A stretch of DNA of 64,000 bases. Source: an uncultured Oscillospiraceae bacterium. GTDB lineage: Bacteria > Bacillota > Clostridia > Oscillospirales > Oscillospiraceae. Location: NCBI GenBank assembly GCA_944385125.1, contig CALWVZ010000003.1, forward strand, positions 35,698 to 99,697, in the 5' to 3' direction. The notes beneath the pieces are model-generated. The model was not told the DNA's origin. It did not search any database and saw only the letters and a program-made list of their open reading frames with translations. Position 1 is the first letter of the stretch, and each line of letters begins with the position of its first letter. This document shows positions 8,003 through 17,365 of this stretch, piece after piece. Both the position numbers and the translations under genes were made by a program.

Positions 8003-9684
8003 TAACTTGGATAAAAAGCTCCTTCAGGAACCGAATCTTCGTCACGGTCCTGCTGGTGACCTTGCTGCCCATGCTCCTGTGCGACGTGTTCGTCATGCAG
8101 ATAGCTATAGGCAGCAGTGAAAATATGCTGTATCAGCAGGCCATGGGGGAGCTGGAACAGCTGGAGGAGCAGCTGGAGATCCTGCTGGAGCAGGCCGATA
8201 CCGTCACCCGGGAGCTGGCGGAGAGCACGGTGGTGCGCAGCGCCCTGCGCCGGGGCGGCAGCGATTCCAAGCTGTTGTACCAGTTTTTGTACCAGATGAG
8301 CGCCCAGCTGAGAGACTATGCAGTGGCTGAGGTCTACGACGGCGAGGGATGCCGTCTGTACAGCAGCGACAGCAGCCCCGGAGAGCTGAGATTGCCCACG
8401 GGCTGGGGCGCCCTGCGCGCCGCCGGGGAGAGCCGGGAGCTGTGCATGCAGGCTGACAGCGAGCCGGGTCTGACCATGACCCGAGCAGTGCGAAGCTATG
8501 ACGGGGGCATATTGGGATACATCCTGATTCGGGTGGAGGGGACCGGCTTTGACAGCCTGCTGGGAGACAGCTTCGACTCTGCCGACGATGTGTTCCTCCT
8601 GGACGGGACCTGGCGGCAGATATATTGCTCCGACAGCATACATACCCGGGAGAGAGTCGAGGAACTGAGAGAGGCCCTGCTCGCCGGCCGGGAACTGGGG
8701 GACGGATATTACAGCGTCTATCTCCGCAGCCTGGGGGACAGCGGCTTCACCCTGGCTCTGATACAGCCCAGGATATACACCCCGGCGGTGATGACCTCGG
8801 TGTACTATGCCTGTCTGATGATGGGCCTGCTGTGCCTGGTGCTGAGCCTGGTATGCGCCTGGATGCTCAGCCGTTACCTGTCAAAGCCGGTGAAGGAGCT
8901 GGATGCAGCCATGGGCCGGGTAGAGAAAGGCGACTACAACGTGGAGCTCTTCAGCGACAGGAGCGACGAGATGGGCCGCCTCAGCTCCAGCTTCAACCGC
9001 ATGACCCGGGAGTACCGGCAGAACCTGGAACGCTCTGTGCAGCATGAACGGGAGCTGAACGAGACGGAGCTGTCCATGCTCCAGGCCCAGCTGAACCCCC
9101 ATTTCCTGTATAACACCCTGGACAGTATGAAGTGGCTTGGCGTGACCAACCACGTGCCCCAGGTGGCGGCTATGGCTACGGGCCTGGCGGCCCTGCTGAG
9201 GGCGGGCATATCCGGGGACAAGCTGATACCTTTGGAGCAGGAGCTGGAGCTGCTGGAGAAATATCTGGATATCCAGTCGGTGCGCTTTGAGGACCGCTTT
9301 ACCTGGGAGACGGATATAGACGAGAGCTTCCAGCACTGCCTGGTGCCCAAGCTCATCCTCCAGCCCCTGGTGGAAAACGCCATTATCCATGGGGTGGCAA
9401 ACATGGACGACGGATATATAAAGCTTTCCGCTTCGGCAGAAGGGGAGACTCTTGTGCTGGCAGTGGAAGACAACGGCCAGGGCATAGCCCCGGATGTGCT
9501 GGAGAAACTGAAGGATCCACAGCGGGAGATGCCTGCCGGCCACCTGGGATTGCGGAACGTGGACAGGATAGTGCGCTTGTATTATGGCCGGGAGTACGGC
9601 ATATCCGCAGCCTCGGCCCCCGGCAGGGGCAGCCGGGTGGAGCTGAGATTGCCCCTGGGCAAGAAGGAGGAAGAGAATGCTTAA
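7999..9684 (+). CDS. Sensor histidine kinase, YesM/HptS-like
   Basis: A 561-residue membrane kinase: TM1 at ~12-33, an extracellular sensor of ~230 residues, TM2 at ~268-292, a HAMP segment (YLSKPVKELDAAMGRVEKGD), then a LytS/YesM-type kinase core. The phospho-acceptor is His368 in QLNPHFLYNTLD. The ATP-binding N box is QPLVENAIIHG and the G box DNGQGI. It is coupled by 4-base overlap to the binding protein upstream and by 8-base overlap to the response regulator downstream, giving one signalling cassette. In HptS-type systems the extracellular part contacts the ligand-loaded binding protein. Confidence 0.9.
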   Translation: MITWIKSSFRNRIFVTVLLVTLLPMLLCDVFVMQIAIGSSENMLYQQAMGELEQLEEQLEILLEQADTVTRELAESTVVRSALRRGGSDSKLLYQFLYQMSAQLRDYAVAEVYDGEGCRLYSSDSSPGELRLPTGWGALRAAGESRELCMQADSEPGLTMTRAVRSYDGGILGYILIRVEGTGFDSLLGDSFDSADDVFLLDGTWRQIYCSDSIHTRERVEELREALLAGRELGDGYYSVYLRSLGDSGFTLALIQPRIYTPAVMTSVYYACLMMGLLCLVLSLVCAWMLSRYLSKPVKELDAAMGRVEKGDYNVELFSDRSDEMGRLSSSFNRMTREYRQNLERSVQHERELNETELSMLQAQLNPHFLYNTLDSMKWLGVTNHVPQVAAMATGLAALLRAGISGDKLIPLEQELELLEKYLDIQSVRFEDRFTWETDIDESFQHCLVPKLILQPLVENAIIHGVANMDDGYIKLSASAEGETLVLAVEDNGQGIAPDVLEKLKDPQREMPAGHLGLRNVDRIVRLYYGREYGISAASAPGRGSRVELRLPLGKKEEENA

Positions 9685-10423
9685 GGTGCTTGTGATAGAT
9701 GACGAGACGGTGGTGCGCCGGGGCATAGTCCTGGGCGTGGATTGGGCGGCCATGGGCTGCGTAGTGGTGGGCGAGGCCGCAAACGGCCAGGAGGGCCTGC
9801 TGGCGGCGGAGCGCTACAGCCCGAACCTTATAATCACCGACGTGCGCATGCCTAAGATGGACGGCATAGAGATGCTCCAGGAGCTGCGCCGCCGCCGCTG
9901 CCGGGCCCACGTGATACTCCTCACCGCCTACAGCGATTTTGAATATGTGCGCTCGGCGCTGCAGCTGGGGGCGGACGACTATCTGCTAAAGCCCTTTGAG
10001 GACCGGGAGCTGGTGGCGGCGGTGGAGAGAGTGCACCAGAAGGAACAGGAGCGCAGCGAGCTGAGCCTGGGTGACGAGCTGCTGCTGTCCAAGGGGGACA
10101 AGAGCCGTTATGTGCTCCAGGCCCTGGAATATATCTCGGAGCACTTCGGGGAGAGCGGTATAAACATCACCGGCATTGCCCAGCACCTGGGGGTCAGCGA
10201 AGGGCATCTCAGCCATGTTTTCAAAAAGGAGACCAACTACACCGTGGTGGGCTATCTCACCCGCTACAGGATACATATGGCCATGAAGCTGCTGCGGGAC
10301 TGCCGGTATAAGGTCTACGAAGTGGCGGATATGGTGGGCTATAAGGACGTGGCCTATTTTGGCAGCACCTTTAAAAAGCTCACCGGCCTCTCCCCCTCGG
10401 AGTATCAGGACCGCTGCCGCTGA
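9677..10423 (+). CDS. Response regulator with AraC-type output, YesN/HptR-like
   Basis: A 248-residue protein with a receiver domain (acidic pair D8-D9, phospho-acceptor D55 in LIITDVRMPKMDG) and a C-terminal AraC/XylS double helix-turn-helix (~145-246, ending VGYKDVAYFGSTFKKLTGLSPSEY). It is the partner of the overlapping kinase gene. The next operon at 10603 has TATAAT boxes without good -35 elements, as expected for activator-dependent transcription, so this regulator probably switches on that transporter. Confidence 0.92.
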   Translation: MLKVLVIDDETVVRRGIVLGVDWAAMGCVVVGEAANGQEGLLAAERYSPNLIITDVRMPKMDGIEMLQELRRRRCRAHVILLTAYSDFEYVRSALQLGADDYLLKPFEDRELVAAVERVHQKEQERSELSLGDELLLSKGDKSRYVLQALEYISEHFGESGINITGIAQHLGVSEGHLSHVFKKETNYTVVGYLTRYRIHMAMKLLRDCRYKVYEVADMVGYKDVAYFGSTFKKLTGLSPSEYQDRCR

Positions 10424-10503
10424 ACGGAGAGATTTGTGCAAAAGATACAAATTATACCCTTTAATTTCTCCATTTACTCAGGGCTCTCTGACAGAATCAA
10501 CAG

Positions 10504-10554
10504 TATAATCGCAGAATCGTCCAGTTCCATTTTCACAGCTGGAGCAAGTATAAT
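10504..10554 (+). promoter_or_regulatory. Probable activator-dependent promoter region of second transporter operon
   Basis: Two exact TATAAT boxes (10504-10509 and 10549-10554) lie in the 179-base gap before the next binding-protein gene. Neither has a recognisable TTGACA 16-18 bases upstream. That pattern fits a promoter needing an activator such as the AraC-type regulator encoded just upstream. The real start site cannot be chosen from sequence. Confidence 0.4.
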
Positions 10555-10602
10555 TAAGTTAGCTTGATTACAGCCAATAAAATGTAAAGGAGAAAAGCTA
10601 CA

Positions 10603-11883
10603 ATGAAAAAGTTACTTGCGCTTTTGCTGGCTCTGGCAATGCTCTTCACTCTGGGCGCCTGCGCCAAGACTCCTGCTCAGGAGGAGGCGGCCCCCGAGGC
10701 CGAGGCTCCCGCCCAGGATGAGGCTGCCGATACCGGCGAAAAGGACTACTCCGGCTATACCATACGCATCTACTCCAACTCCAACTCCACCGAGCGCACC
10801 ACCTGGCTGATAAACGAGGCCAAGGACGCCGGCTTCACCATCTCCATTGACGACAACAGCGTCATCTCCGGCGACGATGCAGCCATCCAGGCCGCCAATG
10901 AAAACAAGGACGGCGATATCCTCTTCGGCCTCAACGAGACCCGCTGGAGCCAGGTAGTGGGCGGCACCTATGAGAACCTGAAGCTGGTGGATTGGACTCC
11001 CAGCTGGGCCGAAGAAGTGGGCGAGTATGTCTATCCCGGCGCCGCCTACGGCCTGGTCATCCAGAACGTGCTGATGCTCTACCGTACCGATGAGCTGGGC
11101 ACCAACGGGGAGAGCCTCCACTTTGAGCACTGGGCAGACGTGGTTGACTGCGGCTACAGCTGGTACCGCCAGAACAAGGTGGGAGGCACCACCAACTCCA
11201 ACATCAACTCCGCCATGCTCTACGCCTTTGTTGACCCTGAGTCCCCCGCCGGCGGCATCAGCCTGGACGGCTGGAAGACTCTGTGGAAATACTGCGCCGA
11301 GGGCGTGTACTCCTCCGATGACGACTATAAGTACGGCTTCCAGCCCCTGAACAAGGGCGACGTTCAGGTCTCCACCTATTACTCATCCTCCCTCTACGGC
11401 AACATTGACGCCGCAGCCGACAGCTCCGAGAATCCTCTCGTGGGCGCCCTGGAGCCTGAGAACTGGGCCCTGGTGGATATAGACGACGGCACCTACTACA
11501 TTGCCGAGTATCTGGGCATCCTGGATAAGGCCGGACGCAGCGCCGAGGAGACCGAGGCGGTCATGGCCTTTGCCGAGTGGTTCGGCTCCGCCGACGTGCA
11601 GGCCGCCTGGGGCGAAGAGTTCGACTCCTATCCCTGCAACACCGCTGCCGCCGCCATCCTCTATCCCGACGGCATCCCCGCCATCTACACCATCAAGAAC
11701 TTTGCCCTCACCGCCGTTGAAGGCACCGACATGAACTATGCCGAGTACGTTGCCGCCCACTCCAGCGAGTGGACCAACATCATGACCAACCTGGGCTTCT
11801 ACTGGGCCGACCAGAGCGCCGCAGTTGCCGAGCCCGATTGGGAGAATCTGGACTGGGCCACCCTGACCCAGGCCGCCGGCTGA
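10603..11883 (+). CDS. ABC transporter substrate-binding lipoprotein (second, AfuA-like)
   Basis: A 426-residue binding protein with lipobox LGAC (Cys20) and an acidic Ala/Pro/Glu tether to about residue 47. The mature domain (YTIRIYSNSNSTERTT, DGDILFGLNETRW) is a longer variant of the Fe(3+)/AfuA-type fold. It is followed by its own ATPase and permease, plus a phosphatase and a ROK-type kinase, which points to a phosphorylated or free sugar ligand. RBS AAAGGAG at 10586-10592. Ligand not provable from sequence. Confidence 0.85.
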   Translation: MKKLLALLLALAMLFTLGACAKTPAQEEAAPEAEAPAQDEAADTGEKDYSGYTIRIYSNSNSTERTTWLINEAKDAGFTISIDDNSVISGDDAAIQAANENKDGDILFGLNETRWSQVVGGTYENLKLVDWTPSWAEEVGEYVYPGAAYGLVIQNVLMLYRTDELGTNGESLHFEHWADVVDCGYSWYRQNKVGGTTNSNINSAMLYAFVDPESPAGGISLDGWKTLWKYCAEGVYSSDDDYKYGFQPLNKGDVQVSTYYSSSLYGNIDAAADSSENPLVGALEPENWALVDIDDGTYYIAEYLGILDKAGRSAEETEAVMAFAEWFGSADVQAAWGEEFDSYPCNTAAAAILYPDGIPAIYTIKNFALTAVEGTDMNYAEYVAAHSSEWTNIMTNLGFYWADQSAAVAEPDWENLDWATLTQAAG

Positions 11884-11905
11884 GCGAAAAAGTAAATACC
11901 CTATA

Positions 11906-11933
11906 CTATGGCGGGCCTTTTGGCCCGCCATAG
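11906..11933 (+). other. Intercistronic hairpin without T-run
   Basis: A perfect 12-bp inverted repeat (11906-11917 with 11922-11933) with a TTTT loop. It is followed by TGAAATG, not a T-run. It lies between binding-protein and ATPase genes, where such stems usually protect the upstream mRNA and raise the binding-protein ratio. Confidence 0.7.
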
Positions 11934-11980
11934 CTGAAATGAGAGAGAAAAACAGAGAGAACTTTAAGGAGAAATGATCT

Positions 11981-13018
11981 ATGATAAGGCTCAATGACAT
12001 CGTGGTGAAGTTTGGGGATTTCACCGCCCTTCACGGCATCAGCGTCCATGTGAAGGAGGGGGAGTTCTTTACCTTCCTGGGCCCCTCCGGCTGCGGCAAG
12101 ACCACCACCCTGCGCACTCTCACAGGCTTCATTGAGCCGGTGGAAGGCAGCGTTGTGGTCAAGGGCAAGGACATAACCAATGTGCCCATAGAGGACAGGA
12201 ACATCGGCATCGTTTTCCAGAGCTACGCCCTTTTCCCCACCATGACCGTGTATGACAATATAGCCTTCGGCCTGAAGGTGAAGAAGCTGAAAAAGCCGGA
12301 GATAGACAAGCGGGTGCGGGAGATAGCAAAGAAGGTGGATCTCAGCGACGAGCAGCTGATGAAGGCGGTGTCCCAGCTCTCCGGCGGCCAGCAGCAGAGG
12401 GTGGCCATAGCCAGGGCCCTGGTGACGGGCCCGGCAATAATCTGCATGGACGAGCCCCTCTCCAACTTGGACGCAAAGCTCCGGGTGCAGCTGAGAAACG
12501 AGCTGAAAAAGATGCAGAAGGAATTTGGCATCACCACCATATACGTCACCCACGACCAGGAGGAGGCCCTGACCCTCTCGGACCGCATAGCCGTATTCAA
12601 CAAGGGCGTCATCGAGCAGGTGGGCACCCCCAACCAGGTCTATAACCACAGCGAAACTGAATTTGTCTGCAACTTCATCGGCGATATCAACCGGCTGGGG
12701 CCGGAGATCGTGGATGAGCTGAGAAATATAGGGGCGGATGTGGACCCCAATAAGCACAACTATATGCGCCTGGAGCGTATCCATGTAAATTCCCCGGCCA
12801 GACCCGGGGAGCTGGAGCTGGAGGGCGTGGTAGACAGCCTGGAATACTACGGGCTGTACATCAAGTATTACATCACCGCCGGGGGCCAGACCCTGAAGGT
12901 GATAGAGAAAAACGACGGGGTGAACATCTATTCCCCCAAGCAGCAGGTGAAAGTGCTGATAAACCCCGCCCACATCATGGCCTATGAACCCAAGGGGGAG
13001 GAGGTGGAGGCTCAATGA
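11981..13018 (+). CDS. ABC transporter ATP-binding protein (second, AfuC-like)
   Basis: A 345-residue ATPase with Walker A GPSGCGKTT (~38), signature LSGGQQQR (~134), Walker B IICMDEP and THDQEEA switch region, plus a C-terminal TOBE-like domain. It has the same domain layout as the 5784 ATPase but clearly different sequence, so the two transporters are old paralogues, not a recent duplication. Its stop overlaps the permease start by 4 bases. Confidence 0.9.
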   Translation: MIRLNDIVVKFGDFTALHGISVHVKEGEFFTFLGPSGCGKTTTLRTLTGFIEPVEGSVVVKGKDITNVPIEDRNIGIVFQSYALFPTMTVYDNIAFGLKVKKLKKPEIDKRVREIAKKVDLSDEQLMKAVSQLSGGQQQRVAIARALVTGPAIICMDEPLSNLDAKLRVQLRNELKKMQKEFGITTIYVTHDQEEALTLSDRIAVFNKGVIEQVGTPNQVYNHSETEFVCNFIGDINRLGPEIVDELRNIGADVDPNKHNYMRLERIHVNSPARPGELELEGVVDSLEYYGLYIKYYITAGGQTLKVIEKNDGVNIYSPKQQVKVLINPAHIMAYEPKGEEVEAQ

Positions 13019-14916
13019 GCAAGAGCCTGGAGGGACGCCTGAAGGCGGAATTCCTGTTTCGCATCATCGGGCTGGGGCTCTTCGTGTACCTGTTCTTCGG
13101 CTTCATGCTCCTGCCCTGCCTCAACACCCTCACCAGCATTTTCACCACCAAGAATGCCGCCGGAGAGACGGACCCCTTTGCCGTCATCCGCTTCTTCTTT
13201 GCGGGGAACATGGGCAAGTATGTGTGGAACTCTCTGAAGCTGGCCCTCTGCCTGGTGGTGACGGTGAACATCGTGGGCGTGTCCATAGTGCTGCTCACGG
13301 AGTATTTTGACATCAAGGGTGCAAAGATACTGCGCCTGGGCTACATGACCACCCTTATCTACAGCGGCGTGGCCCTGGTCACCGGCTATCTCTTCCTTTA
13401 TGCCCCCGACGGTATACTCACCACCGCTCTGGCCAACGCCTTTCCCGGCTTTAACGAGAACTGGTTCACCGGCTTCAATGCGGTGCTCTTCACCATGACC
13501 TTCGCCTGTACCAGCAACCATGCCCTGTTTTTGAGAAACGCCATCCGGGGCATAGACTACAATACGGTGGAGGCGGCCCGGAACATGGGGGCAAAGCCCT
13601 TCAAGGTACTGTGGAAGGTGGTCTTTCCCACCCTCATCCCCACCATGTTCTCCCTGACGGTGATGACCTTCATCACCGGCCTTTGCGCCATGTCCGCTCC
13701 CACGTTGCTGGGCTACGACTCCATAAACCCGGAGATAGTGCGCCTGGCCGGCTCCTCCACGGCGGACGAGGCCTTCCCCCAGGCCAGGGCGGCGCTGCTG
13801 TCTATCATCCTGGCCATGTTCACCATCATATTGCTCACGGTGCTCTCCGCCTACGAGCGCAAGGGCCATTACCTCTCCGTGTCCAAGACCAAGACCAAGC
13901 TGGAAAAACAGAAGATAACAAACCCTGTGGCCAATGTCCTGGCCCATATCTACGCCTATGTGCTCTTTGTCATCTACATGATCCCCGTGGTGATGATAAT
14001 CATCTTCTCCTTCCAGACCTACAGCGCCATCCGCATGAAAAAGCTGGACCTGAGCAGCTGGACCCTGGTGAACTTCTTCGGCCAGGAGGACTATATGTAC
14101 CTCACCAGCCGGGGCAAATACAAGGTGAGGGAGGGCTCCATCTCCGGCCTCTTTGCCAATGAGGCCACTTTGGGCGGCATCAAGATGAGCTTCATACTGT
14201 CCATCGTGGCGGCGGCGCTGGCCTGCGTCATAGTGGTGATAGCCTGCAACTATATCTTCAAGCACAAGGGCAAGAAGTCCGGCGTGATCGTGGAATACGC
14301 CCTGCTCTTCCCCTGGCTGCTGCCCACAATACTCATCTGCTATTCCTACCGTACCTACTTCAATTCCGAGTCTATATGGTACGTGGGCAACTACAATCTC
14401 TACTACGCCCAGAACGTGCGGCTGCTGATCATCATGGCCTATACCGTGGTGAAGCTGCCTTTCTCATTAAGGATGATAAGGGCCTCCTTCTATGCTATCG
14501 ACGAGGAGCTGGAGGATGCGGCCCGGAACCTGGGGGCGGGAGGATTTACCACCTTCATGAGGGTAAAGCTGCCCATCATCCTGCCCAGCGTGCTGGCGGT
14601 GTTTGCATTGAACTTCAACGCCCTCTTCACCGAGTACGACATGTCCGCTACCTTTGCCAGCTCCTACGGCACCAGCTATGCCATGGTCATCCAGGCCATG
14701 TGCGCCGAGGAGGGGCTCTACGGCTATAACGTGAACGCCTCGGGCCGTCGCTGCGCTTCCACGGTGTTCATCATGCTGGTGAGCGGGCTGATACTCTACC
14801 TGGTCTACGGCGTGGGCGCCCGGGACCTGGGTGAGAGACTGGAACACAGAGCCAAATGGCGCCGCCGCTTTGAACGTATCGCCGCCTTTGGAAAAAAGAA
14901 AAAGGAGACCCCATGA
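13015..14916 (+). CDS. ABC transporter permease, double-length (second, AfuB-like)
   Basis: A 633-residue membrane protein with two fused permease modules. EAA loops are visible at ~184-204 (EAARNMGAKPFKVLW) and ~500-520 (EDAARNLGAGGFTTF). A hydrophilic insert (~335-385) separates the halves and makes it longer than the 4068 permease. Starts at ATG in an ATGA overlap with the ATPase and ends in an ATGA overlap with the HAD gene, so transporter and phosphatase are made together. Confidence 0.88.
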   Translation: MSKSLEGRLKAEFLFRIIGLGLFVYLFFGFMLLPCLNTLTSIFTTKNAAGETDPFAVIRFFFAGNMGKYVWNSLKLALCLVVTVNIVGVSIVLLTEYFDIKGAKILRLGYMTTLIYSGVALVTGYLFLYAPDGILTTALANAFPGFNENWFTGFNAVLFTMTFACTSNHALFLRNAIRGIDYNTVEAARNMGAKPFKVLWKVVFPTLIPTMFSLTVMTFITGLCAMSAPTLLGYDSINPEIVRLAGSSTADEAFPQARAALLSIILAMFTIILLTVLSAYERKGHYLSVSKTKTKLEKQKITNPVANVLAHIYAYVLFVIYMIPVVMIIIFSFQTYSAIRMKKLDLSSWTLVNFFGQEDYMYLTSRGKYKVREGSISGLFANEATLGGIKMSFILSIVAAALACVIVVIACNYIFKHKGKKSGVIVEYALLFPWLLPTILICYSYRTYFNSESIWYVGNYNLYYAQNVRLLIIMAYTVVKLPFSLRMIRASFYAIDEELEDAARNLGAGGFTTFMRVKLPIILPSVLAVFALNFNALFTEYDMSATFASSYGTSYAMVIQAMCAEEGLYGYNVNASGRRCASTVFIMLVSGLILYLVYGVGARDLGERLEHRAKWRRRFERIAAFGKKKKETP

Positions 14917-15533
14917 TAAAAAACGTAGTTTTCGACATGGGCCAGGTGCTCATGTACTTTGACCCGGACAGCTATATCGCCCGCCTGGGCTACACCGGGG
15001 AGGACGCCGCATTGCTGAAGCGGGAGGTCTTCCGCAGCGCTGACTGGGTCAGCACCGACCACGGCACCAAGCTGCCGGCCCAGGCGGCGGAAGATATGTG
15101 CCGCCGTCTGCCGGAGCGCCTCCACGCTGCGGCGGAGGAGCTGTGCTGCCGCTGGTGGCAGGGGGAGATAGTGCCGGTGCCCGGCATGGCGGAGCTGGTG
15201 CAGGAGCTGAGAGCCAAGGGCTACGGCGTGTACCTGCTGTCCAACGCCTCCTCGGAGCTGCACAAGTACTTCCACCGCATCCCCGGGTCGGAGTGCTTCA
15301 TGGGCAAGGTGGTTTCGGCGGATGTGAAGCTCCTAAAGCCCATGCACGAGATATATGAGCGGCTCTATTCCGACTTTGATTTGAAGCCGGAGGAATGCTG
15401 GTTCGTGGACGACAGTCCCACCAATGTGGAATGCGCCCGCTGTACCGGCATGGGAGGCAGCGTGTTCTACAACGACGCAAAGCGTTTTCGCCGGGAGCTG
15501 ATAGAACAGGGCCTGGACCTGACGGAGGGATAA
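14913..15533 (+). CDS. HAD-superfamily sugar phosphatase, YihX-like
   Basis: A 206-residue HAD hydrolase. The first motif is VVFDMGQV, with the nucleophile Asp followed by Gly at +2 as in E. coli YihX (alpha-glucose-1-phosphatase). Motif II is LLSNAS, the conserved Lys is in LLKP, and motif III is WFVDDSPTNV. Translation is coupled to the permease gene. A sugar-phosphate phosphatase in this operon fits import of phosphorylated sugars that are dephosphorylated or reshuffled inside. The exact substrate is inferred only from family and context. Confidence 0.8.
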   Translation: MIKNVVFDMGQVLMYFDPDSYIARLGYTGEDAALLKREVFRSADWVSTDHGTKLPAQAAEDMCRRLPERLHAAAEELCCRWWQGEIVPVPGMAELVQELRAKGYGVYLLSNASSELHKYFHRIPGSECFMGKVVSADVKLLKPMHEIYERLYSDFDLKPEECWFVDDSPTNVECARCTGMGGSVFYNDAKRFRRELIEQGLDLTEG

Positions 15534-15535
15534 AA

Positions 15536-17272
15536 GTGCAGCTTGTGGACAAATACGTCAGCCTCTCCCGGCAGGGAGAGGCTGTTTGGATAGACGATGT
15601 GAGGGAGGCCTTTGCCGCACAGGCAGGAGCAAGACCAGTCAGGCTGCGTCTTTGCTGCCTGGACGGGCAGGAGCGCATCTATGCCTGCCCCGTCCCCGCC
15701 TGGGACGGAAAGGAGCAGCGCAGTTTTATCCTGGAATATCTGAAGGCCAGAGTTTTCAACATCCTTTCCTGCTACAGCGGCCGAGCCCTGCATATCTGCC
15801 TGGATATGGGGGACGGGGCGCTGAAAGAGCTGGCGGAGGACTGCCTGGTCTCCTTCCGAGAGGAGCCGGGGCTGAAAAAGGTGCTGAACATTGCCGGGCG
15901 GCTCTGCCGCAGCCTGGGCCTGCCGGACTTTGAAATGGGCTTGGACAGCTTTGAAGACCGGGAAGCGGGCCCCGCACCGGAGAGCGAGCCTGGGGAGAGC
16001 CTGGGGACAAAGCTCCGCCGGGCGGTGGAGAGCTGCGGCAGCGGGGCATATTGCGGCATCGACGTGGGGGGCACGGATATAAAGCTGGCCCTGGCCAAAG
16101 AGGGCAGGCTCCTGGCAGTAAAGGAGTACGACTGGAACCCGGCGGAGAGCTCCAGGGCGGAGGGACTGATACAACCCATATTGCTGCTGGCAAGGCTGAT
16201 GCAGGCCCGGCTCTGGGCGGAGGGACTGCCTGAAGACAGCCGGGAGCGGCGGCTGATGGAGCGGGCCTTGGAAAAGGAGGCCTCCTGCGAGCAGATGGAG
16301 GCAGCCGTAAAGACCTGCTCCGCCGATGAGCCGCCCCTGTTTTCCGGCATAGGTCTCAGCTTTCCCGACGTGGTCATCCATAACCGCATCCTGGGCGGGG
16401 AGACCCCCAAGACCAAGGGCATGCGGGAGAACCGGGGGCTGGATTATGAGACGGAGTTCCTGAAGCTCAGCGGCCTGGGGTCGGAGCTTGAGAAGCTGTG
16501 CCTGCCCGGAGGCAGGGTGGAAATAGTCAACGACGGGCCAATGGCCGCTTTCAGTGCAGCGGCGGAGCTGGCCTGGGACCGGGAAACTGAAGCCGTTCAA
16601 GAGGGCATAGTGGCCCACTCCCTGGGCACGGACCTGGGCAGCGGCTGGATAAAGGGCAGCGGGGAGATACCCGATATCCCCCTGGAGCTCTATGACCTGC
16701 TGGTGGACCTGGGCAGCGAAAAGTGGCGGGCCTACCCGGCGGAGGACCTGCGCTCGGTGAAAAACGAGAACTCCGGCCTGCCGGGGCTGCGGCGCTATCT
16801 GGGCCAGGCGGCGGCCTACCGCATGGCCTGGCAGCTGAAGCCGGAACTGCTGGAGGGCTTTACCCAGGAGAAGGAAGGGCTGCTGGAGATCTCCATGAGC
16901 CCCCGGGACCTGCGTAAGCCCTGCCTGGAGCAGCTGATGCGATCGGCGGCAAAAGGAGACGAAGCCGCCCGGGAGATATTCCGGCGTATAGGCGGGAACC
17001 TGGCCCGGATGACCCGGGAGATGGAATACCTGCTGGACACCGGCAGCAAGAGCCGCTATATCTTTGGCCGCTTTGTGAAGGAACCGGCCTGCTTTGAACT
17101 CATCCGGGAGGGCTTCAAAGAGCTGCTGCCGGACATGGAGCTCCATGCCGCCGACGACAGTCTGGCCCTCACCCCCTTGATGGTGCAGTTGGCCGGGAGG
17201 GAGGACGTGACCGTTGCCCAATTTGCCCAGGCGGTGAGCGCCATATATTTCAGCGCCTTTGACAGAGGCTGA
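15536..17272 (+). CDS. ROK-like sugar kinase family protein with unusual N-terminal region
   Basis: A 578-residue protein. The start is GTG 15536 with GGAGGG 6 bases before it; an upstream in-frame start would run deep into the HAD gene. Residues ~170-570 look ROK-like: phosphate loop GIDVGGTDIKLAL (~180) and a later LGTDLGSGW, the counterpart of the usual GTG loop. Several expected segments are stretched. Residues 1-165 show no domain I recognise. As last gene of the second transporter operon it may phosphorylate the sugar released by the HAD enzyme. Loss of catalysis is possible; the usual zinc-binding Cys cluster of ROK proteins is not evident. Confidence 0.65.
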   Translation: MQLVDKYVSLSRQGEAVWIDDVREAFAAQAGARPVRLRLCCLDGQERIYACPVPAWDGKEQRSFILEYLKARVFNILSCYSGRALHICLDMGDGALKELAEDCLVSFREEPGLKKVLNIAGRLCRSLGLPDFEMGLDSFEDREAGPAPESEPGESLGTKLRRAVESCGSGAYCGIDVGGTDIKLALAKEGRLLAVKEYDWNPAESSRAEGLIQPILLLARLMQARLWAEGLPEDSRERRLMERALEKEASCEQMEAAVKTCSADEPPLFSGIGLSFPDVVIHNRILGGETPKTKGMRENRGLDYETEFLKLSGLGSELEKLCLPGGRVEIVNDGPMAAFSAAAELAWDRETEAVQEGIVAHSLGTDLGSGWIKGSGEIPDIPLELYDLLVDLGSEKWRAYPAEDLRSVKNENSGLPGLRRYLGQAAAYRMAWQLKPELLEGFTQEKEGLLEISMSPRDLRKPCLEQLMRSAAKGDEAAREIFRRIGGNLARMTREMEYLLDTGSKSRYIFGRFVKEPACFELIREGFKELLPDMELHAADDSLALTPLMVQLAGREDVTVAQFAQAVSAIYFSAFDRG

Positions 17273-17287
17273 ATGCCCAGAGAAAAA

Positions 17288-17320
17288 TAAAGCCCGGAGG
17301 GTTTTTCCCGCCGGGCTTTA
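17288..17320. terminator. Shared terminator between convergent genes
   Basis: A 10-bp stem (17288-17297 with 17311-17320, TAAAGCCCGG type) with an inner GGG-TTTTT-CCC. It lies between the converging ROK and alcohol dehydrogenase genes and could serve both strands. Confidence 0.75.
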
Positions 17321-17365
17321 AAGCGTCCTTAGAGCCCGGTATCTGCCCGGACCACGGCCCAATGA

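Noticed and set aside
15395-15535. Upstream start for the ROK-like gene
   Set aside because: It would overlap the HAD gene by over 130 bases without an RBS; GTG 15536 has a well-spaced GGAGGG.
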